Below are positions 36,115 through 46,468 of a DNA stretch of 64,000 bases, in pieces. The stretch comes from Plasmodium malariae (taxonomy: Eukaryota > Apicomplexa > Aconoidasida > Haemosporida > Plasmodiidae). The translations under genes were made by a program, and so were the position numbers. Location: contig NC_041785.1 in the NCBI RefSeq assembly GCF_900090045.1, positions 2,445,001-2,509,000 of the forward strand. The letters are read 5' to 3'. The notes below the pieces were generated by a model. The model saw only the letters and a program-made list of their open reading frames with translations, made no database searches and had not been told where the DNA came from. Within the stretch, counting starts at the first letter, position 1; each line of letters opens with the position of its first letter.

Positions 36115-37942
36115 CTTTAATCTATTCGAAATGAAAAACGAAAAATAGCTTGGAAAAAAAAAAAAAAATTACAACGAGAAAAAGAAAATTAAAACTGGGA
36201 GGAAAATGGTAACACGACGAAGTCGCTAATTTTAATTGAGTAAAAAGGGGACAGACTCAATTGTGGTTTGCTATTGAAGGGATAGCGAAAGGATGGTATT
36301 GTAAATTTTATTGTACTAGGTAAGGATGAAATTTGTTATGTGAACGTGATGCAAGCTTAAGGCAAAAATTTATAAGGGAGTAAATAATGGTAGTAGGGAA
36401 AAAAGGCATGTCAACATTGTGTAGTGATGGGCTAAATATATGTAATGGGAGAAAAATAAAGGAAAACAAGAAAGGGATATTAAAAGGAGAAATAGAAAGG
36501 GGAAATAAAAAGGGGGAATAATAAAAGGAAATAAAGAGGGGAAATAATAAAAGGAAATAAAGAGGGGAAATAATAAAAGGAAATAAAGAGGGGAAATAAT
36601 AAAAGGAAATAAAAAGGGGAAATAAAATGGGGGAATAATAAAAGGAAATAAAAAAAGGAAATAAAAATAAAATAAAAAATTGTACTGTTGTTAGTATGAA
36701 ATTAGAGGAGCAAAAATGACATTCGTAAAAAAGAAAAAAATAAAAAAAAAATAAAAAAAAATAAAACAAAGCAAAACAAAGCAAAACAAAGCAAAACGAA
36801 ACGAAAGTAAGGGGAAAAAAAAAAAAAAAGGCTTATTACCTCTTCATTTTTACAATCATAAACAACACAAGTGAGCTATTATTTATATATTCCTTGTGCT
36901 TAATAATTAAGGACTTGAAGACCCTTGAAATTTCTTATCCCTGCACATGATGGGAGTGTAAATTCTAATGTGCACAATTTATTCGCATAAGTCTTTCCCC
37001 CCCTCTGCTATGTGAGATACACATAAATGCACAATGCACATTTGACATTGAACATACATATAATACAATTAAGTAAATGTGGAATTAAGGTGAAATAAAA
37101 GTGAGGCAAAAATAAAATGAACAACAAAATTATCTTTTCATATCATACAAAACCGTTTTGTAATCCCAACTGCTCGTAAAAGCAAACATATATAAAAATT
37201 CATCAAAATTATATGATCTTAAAAAGTTTTTCATAAAGCGTTTTAACATAATAAACATTGTTACATGAAATAACTTGTGTTAAAAATAAATTTTCAAAAT
37301 AGTGTTTTATCTCTTCTCACTCTTTTTTACTTAATCGCTAAACATTGCAAACGTTTTTCTAAACAGTTTGCCTATTGTAATAAGATATGACTTAGTGTAT
37401 ATTTTTTTTCTTCCAATTTAAGATCTATTCATAGGTTTTTATACTAATAAGTAGTACTTAAAAATATGGTATATTTTTAAAAATGTCCTATTAACCTCCT
37501 TTCACGGTTAAACAGGTAACGAAATATTATATATCGACTAAGTAAATTTCTTGTTATCATATTCAGAGGTTTGGGGCATGGTTTTAAGCTGAGTGCTTTT
37601 ATTTACAAGGCCCATTTATTGCTTGTTCATGTGTAAATATATATTCATAAATATATGTAAACAAAAAAAAAAGAAAAATATATAATATACAGACACACGT
37701 ACATATATATATATGTAATATATATGCACCTTAGAAGTATTTATTGAGGGTGCTGCAGATTTTAATTTTTTTGTGTATGTTTCTTTAAGTCTTATTGCAT
37801 TATTGCGTTTGTGTATTATTGTACCACTGTCTCACCTTTTTTTTTTTTTCTTTACACCTTCGCTATAATTTTTGTTTTCAAAAATATATTCATATAATTT
37901 ACAATTAAAATCAAAGTGGATCAAAATTGCAATCCCGAAAAA
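36115..37942. other. Intergenic region upstream of CAX
   Basis: Contains a 26-bp minisatellite (36475-36668), poly(A) tracts and AT-rich sequence. The minus-strand frame 36308-36784 is produced by the minisatellite and is not a gene. Confidence 0.5.
36475..36668. repeat. 26-bp G/A-rich minisatellite upstream of CAX
   Basis: About seven copies of AAAAGGAAATAAAGAGGGGA plus AATAAT, with strong purine asymmetry (almost no C, T only in AAT). It lies 360-550 bp upstream of the CAX start. Confidence 0.85.
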
Positions 37943-38495
37943 ATGATTATGAAAATAAGAATGTTGATAAAACGTATGTGCACCTAATATTTTTTCTTTT
38001 ATTTTTAATTGTTGTTACAATTACGGATGAGATATATAATTCTTTTTTAAAAAAAACAAAGCTTCGAAGCAAGCATAATTTATATTTTTGCTTTAATTGC
38101 CCATTAATAATTGCCTTTTTTAAAATATATAAAAATTAAAAAGGAACATGGAAAAAAAAAAAAAAAAGAAAGGAGAAAAGAATAAGAGTAGCAATAAGAA
38201 TAACAATAACGATGAAATATAACAATAAGATATTACGATAAAATATAACGGAATGATAAAAAAAAAAAAAAAAAAAAATTTTAATTCTACAGATACATGT
38301 AAATATACGAAAAATAAGTTTAAACATACACATATGATAATTACATCAAACGGGAGCTATATAAAAGTGCAAAATTCAAATGTTTTTATTACTGATACTG
38401 AAAAAAAAAAAAAAAAAAAGATCTTTAACAAAAATATTGCAACCTTACAACTAATTTTGTTGAATACACGGAGTACAAAAAAAAAAATAAAATAA
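37943..38495 (+). CDS. Candidate two-exon small gene, possibly mitochondrial ribosomal protein bL31
   Basis: Exon 1 (37943-37973) starts in a strong Plasmodium context (GAAAAAATGA), encodes the basic start MIMKIRMLIK and ends at a GTATGT donor in phase 1. Exon 2 (38293-38495) follows a TTCTACAG acceptor in the same phase. The spliced frame is 77 residues. The segment THMIITSNGSYIKV followed by VFITDTEKKKKKKIFNK resembles the core of yeast-type mitochondrial bL31 (a strand ending in DGS, then a strand and a short Asp-Gln-rich helix start before the LWNP motif). The LWNP motif itself is degenerate here (IFNK). A short basic hydrophobic start would suit a mitochondrial presequence. The splice-phase match supports a gene; the family call is weak. 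Confidence 0.4.
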
Positions 38496-40524
38496 AAATA
38501 AAATAAATGAATAAATAAATAAACATTCGAATTAATTTTATTATTTCTTGGCACTTATTTTGTGGCCTTTTTGGTGCTTTTATATATTTACCTCATTTTG
38601 TAATTTTTTTTATACCATTTGGAACATCTATAAAAAATGCTTACCTAAATGTAGCACAAGTTCTTAAAAATGTATTATATAAAATAATAATCCGAAAATA
38701 ATTTACAGAAATGGTAAAGAAAAATATTCAATAGGCAAAAAAATTTAAAAAGAGGGGGAGTTGTTAATTTATATTTGCAAAGGTAAGAAAGAAATAATAT
38801 TTATACGTGATATAGTTTAAATTAAGAAAAAAAAAATTAAGCAGTGTTTGGCAGTTAAGCAGTGTTTGGTAGTTAAGCAGTGATTGGTAGTTAAGCAGTG
38901 ATTGGTAGTTAAGCAGTGATTGGTAGTTAAGCAGTGATTGGTAGTTAAGCAGTGATTGGTAGTTAAGCAGTGATTGGTAGTTAAGCAGTGATTGGTAGTT
39001 AAGCAGTGATTGGTAGTTAAGCAGTGATTGGTAGTTAAGCCAGTGTTTGGTAGTTAATCAGTGTTTGGCAGTTAAGCAAAATTAAACAAAATTAAGACAC
39101 GTTAAGAGAAATATTAAAAATATTATGTAATATCAAAGTTGCTCAAATCATCCAATCAAAATACATTGTGAAGTGATGTTACTACGTTAGTATAAAATGG
39201 ATGAAGGTGAAATTGATTGAAAAATATGATAATAATTAATATATTTATATATGATTGTAATTATCCAGGTCTTCTGAAAAAAAAAAAAAAAAAACTTAGA
39301 ACGGTGGGAGTAGGTTTTCACATTTATATTTACTTGTTTACAATTATGTATAATATATATAGGTAAGTATATATCAGCATATATATATATATATACGTAT
39401 GTATTTTATGTACTCTTAAGAAATAGATACAGTTCCTGCTTTATCATACGAAATATACTCTTTTTTTGTTTAACTTTGTTTGATTTCAAATTTTTATGTA
39501 ATTTAGAAAGTTTTATTTTCTAAAATTGTAAATAATCGTAGTTTTGAGCAAATTAATGTATATATATATACCTAACAGTATGCTGAACGTATGTTATTTG
39601 TTTTACTAAATTTTGTATTTTTTTTTTTTTTTTTTTGTTTTTTGTACATGAACGAAATTGAGTTCAAAAAGATTGTTTCATACATATTTTATAACTCGAA
39701 ATATTTATTTTTAATGTAAAAAAGAAAAGAAAAAGAAGAAAATAAAAAAAGTTGAGGTTATAATATTTACCATTTTTTTTTTCTTTGAAAAGTATAAAAC
39801 CATTAAAAAATTTTTTATTTTCATTTCCTTTTTTTTTTTGATTTTGTTTTTAGAAGAGTTTATACATATTACTAGTATAATACCTGAGGATATGCATATA
39901 TATATAAATATATGCATATGAATGTATACATATAATTTGTATACATATACTTTCATTTATTGATATACTTATATGTATACAAATGATATATATTTTACGC
40001 TTGAACAAATTTGCGTGTATTAAGGAATGCCCATTGATAGTATTTTTTAAAAATTATCACTTAAGCATTGTTGTATGAAGACTTATATATGTATGAATTT
40101 ACAAATGGGCTTCTCTTTTTTTCTGCTCATTAAAAATGAGTTCCCGAAATTTAAATAATATTTTTATGAATGAATATGTTCAGAATGTACATATACATAT
40201 AATTTGACGTATATGCATTTTTTTTTTTTTTTTTTTTTTTGATGTATACACATATATATATTACCATATACATATAGTTTCTTATGCCTTCATATTCAAG
40301 CAAGTATATTGAGTTTCGTGCATAGCTCATGTTGTCCTTTTTTTTTTTCCTTTTTTAATTTTTCTTGGTACTTGTTCGTATTTGCTCGTATTTGTTGGTA
40401 ATTACTCGCATTTGCCCTTATTTGTTCTCATTTGTTCTTATTTCTTCATCATTCTTGTTCTTGTTGTTCGTCCAATTTGCACATTCGGTTTTTACCCTTT
40501 GTTAAATATTAATGAATCCAAAGG
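38496..40524. other. Intergenic region upstream of the TEX1-locus RING gene
   Basis: Apart from the 18-bp array it holds poly(A) at 39279-39295, poly(T) at 39618-39636 and 40219-40240, several (TA)n runs, and a stretch of TTTGTTCTTATTTGTTC-like units at 40370-40450 just upstream of the gene. No gene seen. Confidence 0.5.
38838..39076. repeat. 18-bp intergenic minisatellite
   Basis: About 13 copies of TTAAGCAGTGATTGGTAG. The central nine or so are identical; both ends carry GTGTTTGG variants, and one copy has an extra C. The unit contains stops (TAA, TAG), so it is noncoding. Confidence 0.92.
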
Positions 40525-40532
40525 ATGAATAA
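40512..40532 (+). promoter_or_regulatory. Six-codon upstream ORF overlapping the main start
   Basis: An ATG at 40512 opens a frame of six codons whose stop (40530-40532) lies just beyond the main ATG at 40525. A ribosome using it would pass the main start, so it could lower translation of the RING protein. Its own context (TTAATGA) is modest. Confidence 0.35.
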
Positions 40533-43500
40533 TAGGAAAAGGAATAAATATGAAAAGAACGAATATATGTCATTACCCTTAGAAAAAACTGATTTACTTA
40601 TTGAAAACATACATAATTTAAAAAACTGTTTAAATTCATATAGAAAAGAATTACAAGAAAAGAATAAATATATTAATGATGTCAAATTACGTTTGAGTTT
40701 TTATGAATGTCTTTTTAGAAACGTTAACATAGTATGGAAAATTTTTAATAGCGATTTGTTGGCTTTGATAAAAGGAAATATAGAAGCTAAGGAAAATGAG
40801 GCACATAACACAGGAAGACAAAAGGAGAAAGAAAATGGACGCGATGAGCGCTGCGAGTTAGATCTAGATGACAATGGAAATGATAAGAGCAAATGTAGTG
40901 ATAAGCATAACCACGATGATGATTACAGTAACAGTGATGACTACAATTACTATGATAATGATGATATTTGTGATTGGGGAAATAATTTGGCCCAGTCCCC
41001 ATATTATAACATAGACAACTTTCAAGAGCTATTTTTAAAATATGTGAGCATAAATAGTACGGAAAATGATGAAGATGATGTACATTTTTTAAAATCCATA
41101 TCTAGAGAGGAAGAGGAAGAAGAAGAGAGACAAACGATGATAGTTAATAGAAAGAAAAGAATTAAACTTAATAGTGATCATCTAGTAAACGAGAGAAAGT
41201 TCATTAAAAGTGAAAACGTTAAGGGGAGCATTGAAAAGACCGAGTTGTACAACAAATGTGTTAATAGCACTAGGAAGGACAAGGAAAAGAAGAGCGGAAA
41301 GATGCCACAGCAGGGAACCGTAAAAAAGGAGCAAAAATGGGGAGAAGAAATAAAAGAAGAGCATGAGGAAAGAGAAATTAAGGCTTATCGTGGTGAGGGA
41401 GAAATAAAGGTATACGGAGATAAGGGCGAGAAGTACACAAAAGATACTGTCAGGGGAGATAAGTTAATTCACGTAAAAAAAGAAAATCTGGGTGAAGAGG
41501 AGGAAGAAGGAGGAACAGAAAAAGGAGGAGACGAAGAAGGAGAAACAGAAAAAGGAGGAGACAAAGAAGGAGAAAACAAAGGAGAGAAGGAAAAGGAAAA
41601 AAACAAAGAGCGCAAAAAAAATGATTATAATAAAGTATCAGATAAAAATACAATGAATAAGGGTAGAAGGGGAAGTGTAGGTAGTACTAATGACAGAAAT
41701 AGTGAGAAGAAGATTCATTTAAGTTCACAGGAAAAAATAAATTTTGAATGCGGTGTTGCTACAACATCTAGTTCTGCTACTGCTGCTACAGATGGAGTAA
41801 CATCCCCCCCATCGGATCGTTTAAGTAGGAAAGTTGTAAGTGGAAAAAATCACAGTAGTAGAGGTAAATATGAAGGTAAGGATGATAAAGAAAAAGATGA
41901 AGATAAATTTGAGGATAGAGATGAGGACAAAGATGAAGGTAAAAATGAGGACATTGATGGGGGCATAGATGAAGACATGGATGTGGATAAAACCGATAAA
42001 GTTATTAGGAAGGCGAAGGGGAAAAGAGAAAAATGCGATCATCATGTAGATGATGATATGACCATACATAATAATAGTAAAAACAATTTTGAAGATAGAT
42101 TACAAACAAGTTTTTTAAAAAATATGAAAAGAACCTTAGGATTTTTAAATAAACTTATGGAGGTAAAAAACATTGACGTGAAATATAATATAGAGCATGA
42201 GAGAAAAATAAATTACGAAAAAAGTGTTTATTATGAGAAGTATATGGAGGAAAAGAAAAAGAGAAATGAATTACAAAATAATTATGATATATTAAAAGTA
42301 GAAGTGGATAGATTAGAAAAGAAAAAGGCTTCTTTACTGTTTAAGGTATACAATGAGAATATTTGTAAAAATATTATAGAAGAGGGTAAAATTAATAATT
42401 TAGAGGATACAATAAATAGCGATTTTAATGTTGAAAATGTTGATAATTTTGAAGAGAAAAATAAAATTACTTGTATTAATTGTGGTTATAGCAATTTTTT
42501 GGATAAGGATATTTGTAAAAACGTAAATGCAGATATAGTAGTTATAGGAGGAACAGGAAAGGGGGGCGAAAACATAAACCGCAGGAGCAACACAAGCGGA
42601 GGAATTGACGATAGCCGCTACTATAAGAGCGATTCTAAAGTCCTTTTCAATTTTGAGAAAATAATAACAAGAGATAAGATAATTAATAGTGAGCCTTTCA
42701 AAAATTTAATAAATGAATCGAGCGAAATCCATAAGATATTAAAAGCCAAGGAAAATGAAATATTGCTTTTAAAAAAAGAAATTATAAAAATGGAGAGGAT
42801 CCAAGATGAAGAGTATGAAAGTTTATTGACGGATACAATAAATAATAAAAAAGATTTGACAAAGAAAATAAAAGATTTAGAAATAGATATAGTAACATAT
42901 AAATTAGACAAAGAGAAAATGAAGAACAAAGTTGATATACAGGAATATGAAATAAGTGTATTAAAAAGTATAGAAAAAAATCAAAGCATGCAATTACAAC
43001 AAAAAGAGAATGAAATTATGAAAATGAAGGTACAGCTAGATAGGCTAAAAATAAGTGAAAATAATTTAAAGCAGAAACTTGAACTCTTAGAAGGGGAAAA
43101 AGATCGCTTATTCGGTTATGCGGTAGATGGTATTATTCAGGGGGAGGGAATACAAAATAATCAGTTCGTTTCCAATGGTAAACAAAGTGGATGCTTGGAC
43201 TCGTTCGAACAGAGAAGCTGCATGGGTGCCATCGAGTCTGTGATGAAGAAGGGAAGTGTAATACCCGTCAGTGAAAAGTTACATGAGGAAAGCAGATTAG
43301 GGGAATGCACTCATAACAGTGCTATTGAAAAAAATGTAGACAAAGAAGAGGGAAGGGAGATCATCCCTTTACAGTTTGAGAAGAATGGCGAGGAGTGCAA
43401 ACTCTTAGGGGTTGAGGTGAATGGAGAAGTGGATGCAATTACATTAAACAAAAGGACTGAAACGATTGAGGTTAGTGAAAGAAACGATATTCATATTGAT

Positions 43501-44328
43501 ATATCTAAGTATCGTGAACTGGTACAGGAAAACACTAATTTAAGGCGTAATTTAGAAAAAAAAAAAAATGTAGAAAATGAGCTGTCGAGTCTAAGAAAGA
43601 ATTACGATGCAATGAGTGAAGAAATTGAAGAGATTACAAAAGAATTTGAAAAGAAGCAAGAACAAATTGACGAAATGATTGTTCAAATAAAAAACAAAGA
43701 ATTAGAATCGTTAGAAAAACATAGTAACATGATGAATAAAGTATATATAGAAGAAAATTTAAAACAGCTTGAAAATAGTTATCAAGAAAAGATGTTATGC
43801 ATAAATAGGATTTATGAAAAATATGAAAATTTTGTTAATTTTTATTTAACTTTATTTTATCATGCTAGAAAAAGTGCTATAATTGCTGATAGTGCAAGGG
43901 AAGAACAAATGGGTGTTTTTGTCAAGTTAAAAGAAAAATATGAATTTGTATTTCAACAAAAAAATGAAGTAAATGATCTTTTAAAAAAAGTTTATAGTTG
44001 TAATAAAAAATTAATTGATCAATGTAATAATCTGTATAAGGAAAATCAAAATCTTCAGCACACATTATTATATAACCAGAGAAATGTAACAAAAGACGGT
44101 CCTTCGAAAGAAGACAGACATATATTAGTAGAAGAAAATAATGAATTGCGTAGAAGACTAATATGTAGTGTGTGCATGGAAAATTTTAGAAATTATGTTA
44201 TCATAAAGTGCGGTCATATATATTGCGAGAATTGTATATTTAGTAATTTAAAAACGAGAAATAGGAAATGTCCGCAGTGTAAAATACCTTTCGATAAAAA
44301 GGATTTGCAAAAAATTTTTCTCGATTGA
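40525..44328 (+). CDS. BRE1-like RING coiled-coil protein at the TEX1 locus
   Basis: A single exon of 1,267 residues. The C-terminal 56 residues form a C3HC4 RING: C1214, C1217, C1229, H1231, C1234, C1237, C1249, C1252, in LICSVCMENF ... KCGHIYCENC ... RNRKCPQCKIPF, ending DLQKIFLD at the very C-terminus. This arrangement (RxRKCPxC, last residues right after the RING) is that of BRE1/RNF20/RNF40, which ubiquitinate histone H2B with the E2 Rad6. Long coiled coils precede it (about 560-620, 740-870, 1000-1110 and 1130-1200), as in BRE1. Residues about 85-520 are a disordered, highly charged region with acidic repeats. The position next to DHODH matches P. falciparum TEX1 (trophozoite exported protein 1). 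No signal peptide or PEXEL motif is evident at the N-terminus (MNNRKRNKYEKNEY). An overlapping upstream ORF precedes it. Confidence 0.92.
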   Translation: MNNRKRNKYEKNEYMSLPLEKTDLLIENIHNLKNCLNSYRKELQEKNKYINDVKLRLSFYECLFRNVNIVWKIFNSDLLALIKGNIEAKENEAHNTGRQKEKENGRDERCELDLDDNGNDKSKCSDKHNHDDDYSNSDDYNYYDNDDICDWGNNLAQSPYYNIDNFQELFLKYVSINSTENDEDDVHFLKSISREEEEEEERQTMIVNRKKRIKLNSDHLVNERKFIKSENVKGSIEKTELYNKCVNSTRKDKEKKSGKMPQQGTVKKEQKWGEEIKEEHEEREIKAYRGEGEIKVYGDKGEKYTKDTVRGDKLIHVKKENLGEEEEEGGTEKGGDEEGETEKGGDKEGENKGEKEKEKNKERKKNDYNKVSDKNTMNKGRRGSVGSTNDRNSEKKIHLSSQEKINFECGVATTSSSATAATDGVTSPPSDRLSRKVVSGKNHSSRGKYEGKDDKEKDEDKFEDRDEDKDEGKNEDIDGGIDEDMDVDKTDKVIRKAKGKREKCDHHVDDDMTIHNNSKNNFEDRLQTSFLKNMKRTLGFLNKLMEVKNIDVKYNIEHERKINYEKSVYYEKYMEEKKKRNELQNNYDILKVEVDRLEKKKASLLFKVYNENICKNIIEEGKINNLEDTINSDFNVENVDNFEEKNKITCINCGYSNFLDKDICKNVNADIVVIGGTGKGGENINRRSNTSGGIDDSRYYKSDSKVLFNFEKIITRDKIINSEPFKNLINESSEIHKILKAKENEILLLKKEIIKMERIQDEEYESLLTDTINNKKDLTKKIKDLEIDIVTYKLDKEKMKNKVDIQEYEISVLKSIEKNQSMQLQQKENEIMKMKVQLDRLKISENNLKQKLELLEGEKDRLFGYAVDGIIQGEGIQNNQFVSNGKQSGCLDSFEQRSCMGAIESVMKKGSVIPVSEKLHEESRLGECTHNSAIEKNVDKEEGREIIPLQFEKNGEECKLLGVEVNGEVDAITLNKRTETIEVSERNDIHIDISKYRELVQENTNLRRNLEKKKNVENELSSLRKNYDAMSEEIEEITKEFEKKQEQIDEMIVQIKNKELESLEKHSNMMNKVYIEENLKQLENSYQEKMLCINRIYEKYENFVNFYLTLFYHARKSAIIADSAREEQMGVFVKLKEKYEFVFQQKNEVNDLLKKVYSCNKKLIDQCNNLYKENQNLQHTLLYNQRNVTKDGPSKEDRHILVEENNELRRRLICSVCMENFRNYVIIKCGHIYCENCIFSNLKTRNRKCPQCKIPFDKKDLQKIFLD

Positions 44329-44527
44329 CCTGGAGCGGCTGGTACCTCGGGGGTGCAGTGGTAATATATGTACATCGTCTAGGAGATGGACCTTTTTTAT
44401 TTTATTTTATTATTTTTTTTTTTATACTGTGTAATTCCAGCACATTTTGCTCGCGCGTCTATATTTACACGTGTAATAAATTTGTATGAGTTTATGCGTA
44501 TTATGTATATGTATAGTTATATACGGG

Positions 44528-44558
<31 letters not shown>

Positions 44559-44684
44559 TCGAATATCTTATTTATGTACACACGTATATGCCTACTAACT
44601 TAAAAATTTTTTTTTTTTTTTTTTTTTATGCGAACATACTCCTCAAATTAATAATTTTCCCTTTCGTAATATGTAATTTAAACT

Positions 44685-44766
44685 TTTATTTTATTTTATT
44701 TTATTTTGTTTTATTTTGTTTTATTTTGTTTTATTTTGTTTTATTTTGTTTTATTTTATTTTATTT
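44685..44766. repeat. 10-bp array TTTTATTTTG
   Basis: Five to six copies flanked by TTTTA units; the G marks the period. Confidence 0.8.
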
Positions 44767-45025
44767 ATTTTTTTTTTTTAAAGCTCCTTTATTATATTTA
44801 ATTTAAACACTTTTTTTATTCGTTCAGATTTTTCCCAGTTATACCCGTATTTATTTATTTATATAATAATTTCCTTATTTATTCATTTAATTGTATCCTT
44901 ATTTATTTATGATCTACAGTATCGTTTGTGAATTGGTAAATTTAATAGATTACTTTTTTTTTTTTAAATTTAAATGAATAAATAAATTAGTACTCAACTT
45001 ACGCAAGCATCTGGGGTATGCATAA

Positions 45026-45064
<39 letters not shown>

Positions 45065-45252
45065 CGTAACTGCTTACACGTGTATGTGTGTATGTATATA
45101 TTTTATCTACGTATGTACAAGTTTTTAGTTTCGTAGTTAATGAGATGGACCTTACGGAAGTGCTTTCACATTTCCAATAATGTCGCTTTCGTTTATTTGA
45201 TTACATAAAAACACGTATACAAACATACATATAGGTATGTACAAGTATATAT

Positions 45253-45254
45253 AC

Positions 45255-45294
<40 letters not shown>

Positions 45295-45310
45295 ATATAT
45301 ATATATATAT
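45253..45310. repeat. (ATCT)n followed by (AT)n microsatellite
   Basis: About ten ATCT units running directly into a (TA) run; a likely length-polymorphic marker. Confidence 0.9.
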
Positions 45311-45817
45311 ATGTAGATGTAGATAAGTATATATTTTGGAGGCGTTCATTTATTTTCTTACCCTTCACGCACCTTCATTCACGAATAGCTAACTTTGTTA
45401 TGATTGAAGGAAGTTAGCTTTATTAACACTGAAGTGATATGCTCAGTATATTGAGTACGTCCATATGCTCATGAGATATGCAAACATACATATATTCATA
45501 TGCATGGATGAATGTACCTATCAATGTACGTACGTATATATGTAAGCGTTCTTAAAAATAGAGCCTGCATAAACGTTTCAAAAATTAAAGAAAAAAGTAT
45601 AGCACAGCTATATGTCCAAATAAAGAATACTTGAAATAAAGTGCAGACAGAATTTCATGTACAGTTTAGGAGGAGAAAAATTACAAAATGCTTTTTTTTT
45701 TTTATGAAACTTTAGTACTGTATATTGTTGATGTTATATGACCTTAATAACTTTAATATATCCCTTTAATTTGTTCTCTCATTTTGTTCCCACAGTTCGA
45801 TACATCGGTTCTTTTTT

Positions 45818-46155
45818 TTAATATGACTTTTTAATTTTATTCTTGTATTTTTATTCCTTTAATATGAATATTTAATTTTATTCCTATATTTTTATTCCCT
45901 TGATATGACTTTTTAATTTTATTCCTATATTTTTATTCCTTTAATATGAATATTTAATTTTATTCCTATATTTTTATTCCCTTGATATGACTTTTTAATT
46001 TTATTCTTGTATTTTTATTCCTTTAATATGAATATTTAATTTTATTCCTATATTTTTATTCCCTTGATATGACTTTTTAATTTTATTCCTATATTTTTAT
46101 TCCTTTAATATGAATATTTAATTTTATTCCTATATTTTTATTCCTTTAATTTTTT
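45818..46155. repeat. 41-bp minisatellite with nested 82- and 164-bp periods, upstream of DHODH
   Basis: Eight 41-bp units. Units carrying ATATGACTTTTTAA (B) alternate with ATATGAATATTTAA (A), giving an 82-bp dimer. B units themselves alternate between TTCTTGTATT and TTCCTATATT, giving a 164-bp tetramer repeated twice: the ATATGAC start recurs at 45821, 45903 and 45985, and the TTCTTG variant at the first and third of these. Confidence 0.88.
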
Positions 46156-46468
46156 TTTTTTATTTGCTTTGTCGAAACTGAGTAGCGTAAACGAAATTTT
46201 CCCTCAGCGGATGATGAATTCGTTCTTTGCGTACTGTGAAGGAGGATCGTTTTAGGAAAACTACGGAAGCAATCAAAAAAAAAAAAAAAAAAAAAGTAAA
46301 AAATAGAAGTTTTAGTATACGTGTTAGTAGTTACTGTAGCAGTTGCAAGGGAATAGAACGAAGTGCTGTTCGAGTGCAGACATTATAGAGACCCCCTCTT
46401 GTGTCGAGATGAGCTACTGTTTCTGAGAATGCGTAAATAATTAAGCAATCCCGTGGTACATTCGAAAG

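Larger units (their letters stand above)
44329..46468. other. Intergenic region between the RING gene and DHODH
   Basis: About 2.1 kb containing (TA)n at 44528-44553 and 45031-45056, poly(T) at 44608-44627, a TTTTATTTTG array (44685-44766), an ATCT microsatellite, a 41-bp nested minisatellite (45818-46155) and poly(A) near 46278. No gene seen. Confidence 0.6.

Noticed and set aside
36308..36784. 158-codon Phe/Leu/Tyr-rich minus-strand frame upstream of CAX
   Set aside because: Built from a 26-bp minisatellite and poly(A) tracts; no splice or start context and no conserved-looking segment.
38838..39076. CRISPR-like regular repeat
   Set aside because: The 18-bp units are directly adjacent with no spacers, in a eukaryotic nuclear genome; it is a minisatellite.
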